From contig NZ_PVZS01000002.1 in assembly GCF_003004785.1 (NCBI RefSeq), positions 238,234-302,233 on the forward strand: 64,000 nt of DNA. Reading direction: 5' to 3'. The notes under the pieces were generated by a model. The model had not been told where the DNA came from, did not search any database, and worked only from the letters and a program-made list of their open reading frames with translations. Shown one piece after another: positions 8,077 through 16,251 of this stretch (positions are counted from its first letter, which is position 1; every line of letters starts with the position of its first letter). The DNA comes from Alsobacter soli. GTDB taxonomy: Bacteria > Pseudomonadota > Alphaproteobacteria > Rhizobiales > Beijerinckiaceae. The position numbers and the translations under genes were made by a program.

Positions 8077-9273
8077 ATGCCTCGCATCAAGCTGACCGAC
8101 TCCGCGATCGCCAAGGCCAGTCTACCCGAGGGCCGAAGCGAGGTCATCCTATGGGATACGGAACTGACCGGGTTCGGGATCCGGATAGGTGAGAAGAGCC
8201 GGACCTTCATCGTCAGCTATCGCCCGGCCGGCGCCGGGCGCGCGGCCAATTCGAAGAAGCTGAAGGTCGGCCCCGCCGAGGCGTTCAAGACGACGGCCGA
8301 GGCTCGCAACGCCGCGCGCGTGCTCCTGGGGCGCGTGGCGTCGGGCGTCGACCCGGCGGCCGAGCGCGCCGAACAGAAGCGGCGGGAGAAGTCGAAGCTG
8401 GCGGACGTGCTCGACGCCTACGAGCGCGATCTGAACCGGCGCCAGTACGTGAACGCCAAGGTGGTGATGTCTGGCCTCCGGTCGCGCCTTGTGAAGCATA
8501 TGCAGGCCGACATCGCAGAGCTCAAAGGGGCGGACCTGGCCGGTATCATCGAGCGCCTGGAGAGCGCCGGGAAGGCTGGGGCGGCGCAGGACTTCCGGTC
8601 GCGCGTGCGGGCGTTCTTGGCCTTCGCTGTGACGAAGGCCAAGGTGATCGAACAGAACCCGCTGGCGGGCTACCGGAAGCAGCGCGCGACGCGCGCGGAC
8701 CGGGTGGCGAAGGCGCAGCACGGCCGGGCCCTCTCCGACCAGGAGTTGGCAAGCGTCTGGCGCGCGGCGGATCCGACCACGAACTTCGGCCGCCTCGTGC
8801 GCTTCCTGATCCTGACCGGTTGCAGGCGAGGGGAGGGGGCCGGCCTGCGCCGTTCCATGATCGCCGGCGACGTCATTGAGTTTCCGGCCGTGTTCGTGAA
8901 GCAGGGGCGCGAGCATTACGTGCCGATCGCGCCGGCCCTCGCCGCCCACCTCGAGGCCTGCCCGGTTGACGCGCGTGATCCGGATCTGGTGTTCGCCTCG
9001 CCGCGGTCGGGCGGCGTCATCGGCGGGTGGACACAGCTTGTCGCCGGCCTGGAAAAGAAGTCTGGCGTCAGCTTCGACCTGCATGACCTCCGCCGCACGT
9101 TCCGCACGGGCCTCTCGCGCCTCGGCGTCGAAACCGACCTTGCCGAACTCGCACTCGGCCACGCCCGCGAAGATCTGGTGCGGATCTACAACCGAGACTC
9201 AGCCTTGGCAGAACTTCGAAAAATTTTCGAGCGTTGGGCCGAGCATGTCCAAGTCATTGTAGCGTCAGCGTGA
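8077..9273 (+). CDS. int: Tyrosine integrase of element B (P4-like, DUF4102 N-terminus)
   Basis: The 398-residue protein begins MPRIKLTDSAIAKA with a DILWD-like ILWDTELTGFGIRI block, the hallmark of the DUF4102 arm-binding domain of P4-type integrases that use tRNA 3' ends. The catalytic set is intact: Arg250 (TGCRRGE), Lys275, His336-x-x-Arg (HDLRR), His362 (LGHA) and Tyr371 (RIYNRD). ATG at 8077 fits the family N-terminus; an ORF extension to 7996 adds unrelated residues and overlaps the arm repeats. It is the first gene of element B and lies next to its att site, transcribed into the element. This is expected to catalyse site-specific integration and excision at tRNA-Thr. Confidence 0.93.
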   Translation: MPRIKLTDSAIAKASLPEGRSEVILWDTELTGFGIRIGEKSRTFIVSYRPAGAGRAANSKKLKVGPAEAFKTTAEARNAARVLLGRVASGVDPAAERAEQKRREKSKLADVLDAYERDLNRRQYVNAKVVMSGLRSRLVKHMQADIAELKGADLAGIIERLESAGKAGAAQDFRSRVRAFLAFAVTKAKVIEQNPLAGYRKQRATRADRVAKAQHGRALSDQELASVWRAADPTTNFGRLVRFLILTGCRRGEGAGLRRSMIAGDVIEFPAVFVKQGREHYVPIAPALAAHLEACPVDARDPDLVFASPRSGGVIGGWTQLVAGLEKKSGVSFDLHDLRRTFRTGLSRLGVETDLAELALGHAREDLVRIYNRDSALAELRKIFERWAEHVQVIVASA

Positions 9274-9409
9274 AGGATCGGGGCACGTATGGCAAACGTA
9301 TGGCGGATGTACTTGGTTTCTAGCTCGCGGGAGGGTCCGTAAATCTTGTTTGCTTTCGGAAGGGAGGCCTATTCTGCTTCACAGAGAGGCACAGCCTACC
9401 GAGGTAAAC

Positions 9410-9622
9410 ATGAAATCCAAGTCGATCCCTGACCTTCGCATCCTGCCACCGGACGCACTGCTTACCTGCGCGCAGGTCTCCGCCGTGTCCGGCTACACGG
9501 AGCGGGCTTTGCGGAATTGGGCCGCCGGCAAGGAAGGCCGCGGGCCTCGCGTTACGGCCGTCGAGGGCCGGCCGCGCTACCGCGTCGAGGACGTCCGGGC
9601 TTGGATCGGGGCGGCGCCGTGA
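9410..9622 (+). CDS. Small MerR/excisionase-type HTH protein
   Basis: The 70-residue protein has a helix-turn-helix of the excisionase/MerR-N type (LTCAQVSAVSGYTERALRNWAA) followed by a wing and RYRVEDVRAWIG, the usual end of such domains. A good Shine-Dalgarno (GAGGT, 9401-9405) supports ATG 9410. Its stop overlaps the GTG of the next gene (GTGA), so the two are translationally coupled. Position just downstream of the integrase suggests a recombination directionality factor or an early regulator comparable to AlpA of P4-like elements. Confidence 0.75.
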   Translation: MKSKSIPDLRILPPDALLTCAQVSAVSGYTERALRNWAAGKEGRGPRVTAVEGRPRYRVEDVRAWIGAAP

Positions 9623-10176
9623 GCAAGCCGGCGACCCTGATCGAAAGGATCCTGGGCGAGGTTGATGCCGCGCCGGTCGGTATCAATCGTCACGAACGCA
9701 CGTTGCGCGCCCTGCAGCACATGGTTCGCGGCTACGAGCGGGTTCTGCAGGACAAGAGGCGGAAGCGTCCCGGTCGGCCAGCGACAACGTTCAGCGACCT
9801 CATAGTTCGGGCCCGCTTCGAAGATGAGCGACGACGCGACCCCGCTGCGACTCTGACCGAAGCCCGCAAGGCAACGGCCAAATTTCTTGGCCTCCGGCAC
9901 CGTCTGCCTGCTGAACAAGTCGGCCATGCGTGCAAGCGGATCGAAGACAGGCTTCTGGCTCAGACCCGAACAGCCTGGAGCAGCGGCGACCTGCTGGCCT
10001 TCGTCCGCGGCGTAACGTCTCGACTTCTGACCGCGTCGGCCCCCGGCGCCAACATCGACACCCGCGCCCTGTACCGCGATCTGGACGAGCTCCTGAACAT
10101 CTGCGGCGAGCTGGACGCACAGTGGAACGAGGCGCGCCAGGCGGCCCTGACAGAAGGCCGCGCCGCTTCGGCGTAG
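9619..10176 (+). CDS. Hypothetical protein, coupled to the HTH gene
   Basis: This 185-residue, mostly helical, charged protein starts at GTG 9619, overlapping the stop of the HTH gene. It contains a central basic stretch (QDKRRKRPGRP) and no membrane segment, signal peptide or recognised motif. Its place between two small DNA-binding proteins in the early operon suggests an element-maintenance or regulatory role, but the function is unknown. Confidence 0.65.
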   Translation: MSKPATLIERILGEVDAAPVGINRHERTLRALQHMVRGYERVLQDKRRKRPGRPATTFSDLIVRARFEDERRRDPAATLTEARKATAKFLGLRHRLPAEQVGHACKRIEDRLLAQTRTAWSSGDLLAFVRGVTSRLLTASAPGANIDTRALYRDLDELLNICGELDAQWNEARQAALTEGRAASA

Positions 10177-10254
10177 CTGGCAAAAACCCGCACGCCGCGC
10201 CGCCTGTTTACGCGTCCGCCAAGCGCCTAGCCTCGTCCGGAGGAGACCGCACCA

Positions 10255-10527
10255 ATGCCCGAACCCCAACTCTTGCACTGGCGCGAGCGCGCCTTCGTGT
10301 CGCCGGCGATGGCCGGCGAGATCCTCTGTTACAGCAGCGGCTACATTCGCCGCCTCGTGTCCGCCGGCGTGCTGAAGGCCATCCGGCAGACCAAGGGCGG
10401 CCCCCTGTTCATCGTGGTCGAAAGTATCAGCGACTACCTCGACCGCCTCGAGGCCGAGCAAGCGCCAGTGCGCGCCGAAGCCGGCCCGACCCCCAGCAAA
10501 TACGGCCACCTGACGGTGGTCAAATAA
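10255..10527 (+). CDS. AlpA-like helix-turn-helix protein
   Basis: This 90-residue protein contains FVSPAMAGEILCYSSGYIRRLVSAGVL followed by a strand and ISDYLDRLE, the form of an AlpA/excisionase HTH domain. GGAGG at 10239-10243 precedes the ATG at a workable distance. In P4-like satellites and PICIs an AlpA-type activator sits between the integrase and the primase, as here. It could therefore control excision or transcription of the replication module. Confidence 0.7.
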   Translation: MPEPQLLHWRERAFVSPAMAGEILCYSSGYIRRLVSAGVLKAIRQTKGGPLFIVVESISDYLDRLEAEQAPVRAEAGPTPSKYGHLTVVK

Positions 10528-10580
10528 GAGAGGGCCGGACCACGCTCGCAACGTGATCCGGCCCGGAAGGGAACTGTCTG

Positions 10581-12818
10581 ATGGATGACCCCAATATATC
10601 GCGGCATGAAGGTCGCGAGCAACTAGGCGATGAGTGCGGCCGCCGCCTCCTGGAGGCGGTCTCCACCCCGGCGCCGAAACCCGAGCCGCCGCAAAACCCG
10701 TTCCGCGTGCTGTTCGATATGGGCTACCGGCGCCTTGTGCCGATCGTTCCGCCCGACGCCGAGCTCTCTCCCAACTCCAGCCTGAGCAAGAACCCGGGAT
10801 GTCGCGGTAAGGCAGTCGGCATCCGCGGCGAGGATGGACTCTGGCGGTCTTTCGGATGGGTCAAGCACGAGTCCACCGAAGCGGACCTGGATCGGTGGTT
10901 CGACATGGGAGCCGGGGTCGGGATCAAGACAGGGCGCCAGGCCGACGGAACGTGGTTGCTCGGGATCGATGCCGACACCCGCGACCCTGAGGCGGCCGAG
11001 ATCTCGGCCCATGAGGTCGCAAAGCTGTTCGGCGCGCCCCCGGTCCGGATCGGCAATGCGCCGAAGGCTCTCTACGTCGTCCGGGTAGCCGATGAGGTGC
11101 GGTACACGCGCGTCGAGTTCGGAGATCTCAACGAGCGCGGCACGTTGAGCGACCGAGTGGAGATCCTGTCCGAAGGCCGCCAGGCAGTCGCGTCCGGCAT
11201 CCACCCGGCCACACGGCAGCCGTACCGCTGGACGAGCCGACTGCAACCGCTGGAGGCCTTGCCGGTGGCTTCAGCGGACGCCGTGCACGAGCTTTTGCAC
11301 GTCCTCGAGCGCAAACTCCCGAAGGCGAAGCTGATCCGGGAGAGCGCGGCCGCCGAGGACGCCCCGCCGCAGGAGACGCTGCGCGGCGATCCCGACATGA
11401 TCCGGCGCGCGGTGGAGGCGACCCCTAATACGTCGGCCCTGTTCCCGACCCGGGACAGCTATGTGAAGTACGGCTACGCCATCCGAGCGGCCTTTCCACC
11501 AGAGCAGGCGGCCGAGGCCTTTGACCTGTGGTGGTCGTGGTGCGAGCGCTGGCGCGAGGGCGCGCCCAACTTCGACATGGCGGCAGGGGACTGGGCCAGG
11601 ATGAAGCCGCCCTACAAGGTCGGCGCGCCCTGGATTTATGAGGTCGCCGACAAGCACTCAGACTTCGACCGGGCCGAGGTTTGGTTTGACGCAGAGGCGG
11701 CCGAGGCCACCCGACGCGCGCCGCTCTTCCCGGAAGACCCGCCGGCCACGCGCACCGCAAGACGGTTCAAGACGCTGAGCATCGCCGACATCCTGAGCCG
11801 GCCCGACCCGGTTTTCATGATCGATCGGCATATCCCCGAGCAATCGGTCGGCTTCCTCTATGGCGACCCAGGGACGGGCAAGAGCTTCATTGCGCTCGAC
11901 CAGGCGCTTCATATCGCCCTCGGCCGTGGTTCCTGGCATGGCCACGCAATCCGCTCGCGTCCGGGCGGGACGGTTGTCTACCTGGCTGGGGAGGGTTCGC
12001 AAGGGTTCAAGGCGCGCCTTCAGACTTGGCTCGACTACCATAAGACCCCGTCCGACCAGCAGGACCGCTTCGTGCTCATTCCTGAGGGCGTGAACATGAT
12101 GGAGGCCGACCAGGTTCGGGCCTTGGCCGACACTATCCGCGAGCGCGTGGCGGATCCGGCGGGCGTGGTGCTCATCGTGGTCGACACGGTTAGCCGCGCC
12201 ATGCCCGGCGCCGACGAAAACCTCCAAAAGGAGATGACGCTGTTCGTTCGGGCCTGCGACGTCCTGAAGGAGGAGTTCGGCTGCTGCGTCATGGGGGTGC
12301 ACCACGCAAACCGCGAAGGCCAAATGCGGGGCTCGTCCGTCCTACTGGGAGCCGGCGACTTCGTGTTCAAGCTGGACCGCAAGAAAGGGGCGACCGTTGG
12401 CCGCCTGACTTGCGAGAAGCAGAAAGACGCGCCCGACAATTGGCACGAGGATTACCGCTTCGAGAAGGTGTGGGCGAACGGCGGCGTGCTGTCGTCGCTG
12501 ATCCCGACGCGTGTCGAGGCCGGAGCTAAGACCGCGGGAGCCGACCAGGCGGCGGCCATCCTGAAGGAGATGGATGCTGCCTGGAAGGCGGGGCGGCCAT
12601 GGGCCGAGCACCACAACACGGGAGAGCGCCAGGCGCTGCGCCGCATGATGCAGGACTTCGGGCTCGTCCGTGACGAAGCCCAGGGCCTCCTGGATCACTG
12701 GAAAGCGTCGGGCGTGATCCGCATGGAAAAGTTCGACGCAGGACGCAACCGCCGCGGCTTTCGCGTGGTCGACATCAGCGGACAAGATGTCCAATGCGAG
12801 GCCGGTCTATTCGACTGA
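10581..12818 (+). CDS. Primase-polymerase / RepA-type AAA helicase fusion
   Basis: The protein has 745 residues. The N-terminal domain is a bifunctional primase-polymerase (archaeo-eukaryotic primase fold) with the metal-binding pair Asp130-x-Asp132 in LLGIDADTRD. A PriCT-like linker (about 265-360) follows, with SYVKYGYAIRAAF. The C-terminal half is an AAA_25/RepA-type ATPase with Walker A GDPGTGKS (428-435) and a Walker B VVLIVVDT near 530. Such fusions prime and unwind DNA for autonomous replication of satellites and plasmids. The iteron-like repeats start 19 bp after its stop, making a replicon-like gene-plus-origin pair. The protein is full length, with no visible lesion. Confidence 0.88.
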   Translation: MDDPNISRHEGREQLGDECGRRLLEAVSTPAPKPEPPQNPFRVLFDMGYRRLVPIVPPDAELSPNSSLSKNPGCRGKAVGIRGEDGLWRSFGWVKHESTEADLDRWFDMGAGVGIKTGRQADGTWLLGIDADTRDPEAAEISAHEVAKLFGAPPVRIGNAPKALYVVRVADEVRYTRVEFGDLNERGTLSDRVEILSEGRQAVASGIHPATRQPYRWTSRLQPLEALPVASADAVHELLHVLERKLPKAKLIRESAAAEDAPPQETLRGDPDMIRRAVEATPNTSALFPTRDSYVKYGYAIRAAFPPEQAAEAFDLWWSWCERWREGAPNFDMAAGDWARMKPPYKVGAPWIYEVADKHSDFDRAEVWFDAEAAEATRRAPLFPEDPPATRTARRFKTLSIADILSRPDPVFMIDRHIPEQSVGFLYGDPGTGKSFIALDQALHIALGRGSWHGHAIRSRPGGTVVYLAGEGSQGFKARLQTWLDYHKTPSDQQDRFVLIPEGVNMMEADQVRALADTIRERVADPAGVVLIVVDTVSRAMPGADENLQKEMTLFVRACDVLKEEFGCCVMGVHHANREGQMRGSSVLLGAGDFVFKLDRKKGATVGRLTCEKQKDAPDNWHEDYRFEKVWANGGVLSSLIPTRVEAGAKTAGADQAAAILKEMDAAWKAGRPWAEHHNTGERQALRRMMQDFGLVRDEAQGLLDHWKASGVIRMEKFDAGRNRRGFRVVDISGQDVQCEAGLFD

Positions 12819-12836
12819 AAACCGCTGCGATCTCAA

Positions 12837-13025
12837 CGGGAGTAACCGCGGGAGTAAAAAACGGGAGTAAAGGACGGGAGTACGCGGGAGTACGAAAGTA
12901 GCCGTCCTAAGTGTTTGATTTTGCTGGCGAAAGTACCTTACGAAAGTAGCCACGGGAGTACCCCGGCTAAGTCATTGATTTTACAAACGAAAGTAACTGT
13001 CCTTCGGACGGGGCGGCTACTCCCG
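12837..13025. repeat. Iteron-like array of CGRRAGTA repeats, putative origin
   Basis: CGGGAGTA occurs at 12837, 12849, 12862, 12875, 12885 and 12953, and CGAAAGTA at 12893, 12928, 12941 and 12988, all in direct orientation. One inverted copy lies at 13018-13025. Many starts are 12-13 bp apart. A larger imperfect unit (CTAAGT..TTGATTTT....CGAAAGTA) appears twice, at about 12907-12935 and 12967-12995. The array lies between the primase-helicase and the terminase small subunit genes. Iterons next to the initiator gene are the classic form of a replication origin in satellites and plasmids. Origin function is inferred. Confidence 0.75.
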
Positions 13026-13174
13026 CCGACCGCTCCGCTGCCGCCCCCGTCTACGAAAGGGGACCAGGATTTGATCACAGCATGGGGCAAGGGCCGAAGT
13101 TCTGGCGTGACTTGCGCGGAGTTACGGAACCTGCAATCGTTCTGTATCCGAAACGAATTCGAAGGCCTTCGCGG

Positions 13175-13639
13175 ATGCCGGATCCTAAAGGGCGCCTGAC
13201 GGCGCAAGAGCGAACGTTCGCCAAGCACTACGCGGCCACGGGAGACGGGGCGTACTCGGCCCGCATGGCGGGCTACGGGTCGCCAGCGCAGCGCGCCAGC
13301 GCGAACCTGCAAAAGCCCGGGGTGCTGGCCGAGGTCCGGCTACAGGCCCGGAAGCGCCTGGAGAGCGAAGGGGCCGAGGTCGGCGTCCAGACGCTCATCG
13401 AGATCGCGACGGATCGGCAGCAGCCTGGCGGAACGCGCGTGCGGGCCGCGGCGGAGCTTGTGAAGCAGTCGGGAATCGGCCGGGCGGATGACGGGCGGCC
13501 CAAGGAGCCGCACGAGATGACCGCGAGCGAGCTGCAGCAGGCCATCGAGCACCTGGAACGCCTTGCCGGCGATCGAGCCAAAATAATTTCGGGAGTCGCG
13601 GTGGTGTCAGGAGCAGAACGGGACGACATTTTCGCCTGA
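13175..13639 (+). CDS. terS: Terminase small subunit (Terminase_2-like)
   Basis: The 154-residue protein has the small-terminase pattern LTAQERTFAKHYAATGDGAYSARMAGYGSPAQRASANLQKPGVLAEV, a helix-turn-helix domain that recognises pac/cos DNA. A helical oligomerisation region and an acidic C-terminal tail follow. ATG 13175 gives the family N-terminus; upstream in-frame residues from 13082 overlap the leader. A large terminase (ATPase/nuclease) should follow in a phage, yet none exists anywhere in the window. In PICI satellites an orphan TerS redirects a helper phage's TerL to package the satellite, which fits the rest of element B. Confidence 0.78.
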   Translation: MPDPKGRLTAQERTFAKHYAATGDGAYSARMAGYGSPAQRASANLQKPGVLAEVRLQARKRLESEGAEVGVQTLIEIATDRQQPGGTRVRAAAELVKQSGIGRADDGRPKEPHEMTASELQQAIEHLERLAGDRAKIISGVAVVSGAERDDIFA

Positions 13640-13915
13640 GTACAAGAGATTAACTGGAGTCTGTCCGGAATAGCAGGCGACAACGGCTGACAACGTCTGC
13701 GTTGCGCAAGTAAAAGATCGCGGATTAGAGTGGCATTAAGGGCCTAGAAAGCTCTGAACTGCACTCTGATCCGGAGTAAATCTTGAAAGTCCCGGGGCCT
13801 CCGCGCGGATGTCCAAGGCCTATGTGCCTAAAGGCGCGAAGGAGCCGCCAGCAGTCGGCTATTTCTAGCCCCGGGATCAAACACGCCGCTTAGAAACGGC
13901 GTTGGAGGTTTACTG
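13640..13915. other. Leader region with possible 19-codon peptide and hairpin
   Basis: Between terS and the next gene lies 276 bp without a long frame. A 19-codon open frame (13809-13868, starting MSKAYVPKGAK) ends 47 bp before the next start but lacks a strong ribosome-binding site. An inverted repeat ACGCCG...CGGCGT (13882-13901) lies directly upstream of the GGAGG (13904-13908) of the gene at 13916 and could modulate its translation. Confidence 0.4.
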
Positions 13916-14119
13916 ATGACTGCGCATTGTGTGATCGACCCCGCCCCGTCCCTAGCCCTGGCGTTCTCACGGCTGGCGACGCTTGCTGAATTCCAAGGAG
14001 CGCCTGGGCTTCAGGATCGTCTAGCCCAAGCGGCCGGTGCCGCCGAGATCGCGAACGTCCTTCATGACGCTCTCGACGTGGTCGAGGAGCTCGTGATCCC
14101 GGCCGGCGATACCGCCTAG
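13916..14119 (+). CDS. Small hypothetical protein
   Basis: This 67-residue, largely helical, acidic protein has Leu and Ala in a coiled-coil-like spacing. ATG is preceded by GGAGGTTTACTG, one of the best ribosome-binding sites in the element, and the gene is followed directly by a strong terminator hairpin at 14146-14167. It therefore looks like a real, separately controlled unit. I recognise no family. Position beside terS suggests a packaging-interference or regulatory accessory protein, but this is speculative. Confidence 0.6.
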   Translation: MTAHCVIDPAPSLALAFSRLATLAEFQGAPGLQDRLAQAAGAAEIANVLHDALDVVEELVIPAGDTA

Positions 14120-14145
14120 CGGGCGAGGGGAGGCCAGAGACGACG

Positions 14146-14167
14146 AAGGGCGCCGCGGGGCGCCCTT
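14146..14167 (+). terminator. Rho-independent-type terminator
   Basis: A perfect 9-bp stem (AAGGGCGCC / GGCGCCCTT) with a GCGG loop is followed by a pyrimidine/T-rich run. It lies 27 bp after the small gene at 13916-14119 and 38 bp before the end of the convergent recombinase gene, so it may serve both directions. Confidence 0.7.
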
Positions 14168-14205
14168 TCCGTTTCCAGGCCGCCCTACGCGGCGTGGTGT
14201 CGACT

Positions 14206-14868
14206 TCAGGCCGTCAGCACGCGCCGGACCTGCGTAGGGCCCCAGGAGCCGCCGCGCGGCGTCTTGTGGCCGAGGCGGTTCAGGCAATCGGCGATCTCGG
14301 CCAGCGTCGAGGCACCCGCGGCCTTGCACTTTTCGATGGCGGGGAGAATCGCGGCCCGGCGTTCCTTGGCCTGTTCGGACGCCGCAGCGGCCCCAAGCAC
14401 GGCCGCCTCGGCGGCGCGCGGGTTCCCGAGCGGGTTGCCGCTCTTTGTGGCCCTGACGCCCGTCTTGATGGCCCCCAAGGCGGCGCGAGTCCGTTCCGAG
14501 ATCAGCTTGCGCTCTTTCTCGGCCAGGGCGGCGTAGAGGTGCAGCACGAACGGGTCGACGTCGTGGCCGAGCTCGGCCACCACGAAACGGACGCCCTTGT
14601 TCATCAAGGAGGCGATGTACTCGACGTCGCGCGACAGGCGGTCGAGCTTCGAGACGACCACCCATGCGTTGTTGGCCTTCGCGAAGGCCATGGCCGCGTG
14701 CAGCTGCGCGCGATCGTTGTCGCCGCCGCTCTCCTGTTCGATAAAAGCCGGCCCGACCAGCTGGCCGCCCTGCTGGCTTACGAAGGCCTCGACGCTGGCG
14801 CGCTGTGCGTCCAGGCCGAGCGACTGCTTCCGGGTGCTGACGCGGTAGTAGGCCACATAGGAAAACAT
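14206..14868 (-). CDS. Short serine recombinase (resolvase family)
   Basis: The 220-residue protein has the resolvase catalytic domain. It has YYRVST with Ser11, [20 protein letters not shown] and [18 protein letters not shown] proline/alanine-rich linker and a small C-terminal Recombinase-like region with [17 protein letters not shown] complete it. ATG 14868 matches the family start; longer in-frame starts to 14973 add unrelated sequence. It is antisense to the rest of element B and sits between the satellite-like replication/packaging block and the virion-like block. It could be an independent insertion or the enzyme that joined the two blocks. Homologue of the element A recombinase at 2487-3143. 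Confidence 0.87.
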   Translation of the reverse strand: MFSYVAYYRVSTRKQSLGLDAQRASVEAFVSQQGGQLVGPAFIEQESGGDNDRAQLHAAMAFAKANNAWVVVSKLDRLSRDVEYIASLMNKGVRFVVAELGHDVDPFVLHLYAALAEKERKLISERTRAALGAIKTGVRATKSGNPLGNPRAAEAAVLGAAAASEQAKERRAAILPAIEKCKAAGASTLAEIADCLNRLGHKTPRGGSWGPTQVRRVLTA

Positions 14869-15263
14869 GCGAGGCGCTCCGTTGACAATGACAATTCTAA
14901 ACGACCGTTTGGGTTTGTCAATTTGTGGTTCAGCGCCCTTCAGCGACGTTCCGGCCCTTTCCTTTTTGTCCACCCCGTCTGATCCAGCGCGCGACGTCGC
15001 ACGTCATTCCTGACACGACGGACGCCGACCCGGGCCGGGGAGGCGGGGTGCTCGCCGCCTGGCAGGCGGGGCCGGACCCTGCCGCCACACCCTCCCCGTT
15101 ATCCGGGAATCCGCCGCCCAGGCCCGGAGAAAATTGCTGGCCGAAAAGCCTTCTGGACATCCCGTCCGGACGCCCGCTTCGGGCATAAACCCCGCGAAGA
15201 TTTTGCCTGTTTAGGCGATCTGATCCGCCCTTTGATGCACGGGAAGCCATCGAGAGGCGACCC
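14869..15263. other. Divergent promoter region, no gene seen
   Basis: This 395-bp gap separates the recombinase (minus) and the plus-strand operon at 15264-19952. Frames here are short and compositionally random. It must hold the promoters of both units. GAGAGGCGACCC (15253-15264) lies just before the GTG/ATG start of the plus operon. Confidence 0.5.
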
Positions 15264-15764
15264 GTGCAGAACCACCCCAAGCGCTACGTCCCGACAGGCC
15301 ACGAGGTCGCCGAGTCGATCCTCACCCACCTGACACCGGCCGTGTACGCCGCGGAGCATCGCTGCTTCGGACTGACGCCCGCCCTCGACCGGCTGTTCCG
15401 TGAAGCTCGTGCGGGGGCCGCCGCCCCGATGTTCGACGACGAGGATCGCGATGAACTCCTGCACATGTTCGGGCAGGCCTGGCATTCGTGCGAGGCCGAG
15501 CTAGCCCCGGAATGCCCGCGCAGCGTCATCGAGCTCGGCTTTGCCGCGGTGGCCGTGCTGGTCAACTATCTGGCGGAGCAGCCGGCAGAGCGCCGCAAGG
15601 CCATCGGAACCGACGTGGAAGACGCTCTCGACCATGTCCGGCGGTTGCATAACGCCGCGTACTCCGCGTCCCTGGCCTACGAACTCGCCGACCGCGCCGA
15701 GCAGCGCCGAAAGCGTCTCGGAGCCAACGTCGTGCCGTTCCCACCCCGGGGGATCTTTCAATGA
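15264..15764 (+). CDS. Hypothetical protein, first gene of virion-like operon
   Basis: This 166-residue helical protein is rich in Ala and Arg, with a C-terminal PFPPRGIF end and no membrane segment or signal peptide. Its stop overlaps the start of the next gene as ATGA, and four genes (15264-19952) are spaced as one operon. The start GTG/ATG choice at 15264 is supported by GAGG upstream. No family is recognised. By position it could be a small head-tail or internal virion protein of a podovirus-like module, which would need structural homology to confirm. Confidence 0.62.
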   Translation: MQNHPKRYVPTGHEVAESILTHLTPAVYAAEHRCFGLTPALDRLFREARAGAAAPMFDDEDRDELLHMFGQAWHSCEAELAPECPRSVIELGFAAVAVLVNYLAEQPAERRKAIGTDVEDALDHVRRLHNAAYSASLAYELADRAEQRRKRLGANVVPFPPRGIFQ

Positions 15765-16243
15765 TCGGGGGCGGCGAGCCGATCGACAGCGACAAGACAC
15801 TGGCCGCCGTCGCGGACGTGTTCCGCAAGGCTGCGGCCGGCGTCGATCCCGTCGCGAATGTCATCATTGGCTTGCGCGTGATCGTGCAGGCGGCCGGAAG
15901 CAACCGGCTCGCGCTGTCCGGCCCCGGCCCCCGCGAGGCCGCTGCGGCGGCGATCTATGACGCCATGCCGATGGTGATGAAGGACATGGCCGATCGCCTG
16001 ACGCTTGAGGACATCGCGCCAGGCATGGGAGCCGCCGCCGGCCTGCTGGCCGTGTTCGAGGCCGGCGATCCGTGGCCGGCCGCGATCCGGCAGGACCAGC
16101 TTGATCTAGCGGCCATCCTCGCCGCCGAGCTCGAAATCGTGGCGCGACGCCGCGGCATCGAAAGGCGCGGCGCACCGCTCCAGCGCCAGGTCCAACTAGC
16201 CCAGGCGCGCGAGGCCGCTCGGCCCGACGGCCCCCTGAACTGA
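15761..16243 (+). CDS. Hypothetical protein, virion-like operon
   Basis: This 160-residue, Ala-rich, helical protein is translationally coupled to the preceding gene by ATGA overlap. It contains a moderately hydrophobic central region (about residues 85-105) without a clear membrane helix. No motif is recognised. GAGGT just past its stop serves the next gene. Presence in an operon with two large ejection-type proteins suggests a small accessory virion protein, at low certainty. Confidence 0.6.
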   Translation: MIGGGEPIDSDKTLAAVADVFRKAAAGVDPVANVIIGLRVIVQAAGSNRLALSGPGPREAAAAAIYDAMPMVMKDMADRLTLEDIAPGMGAAAGLLAVFEAGDPWPAAIRQDQLDLAAILAAELEIVARRRGIERRGAPLQRQVQLAQAREAARPDGPLN

Positions 16244-16251
16244 GGTCCATC

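Noticed and set aside
12837..13025. CRISPR array
   Set aside because: Repeat units are only 8 bp with variable short spacing, and no cas gene is present; iteron-like is the better reading.
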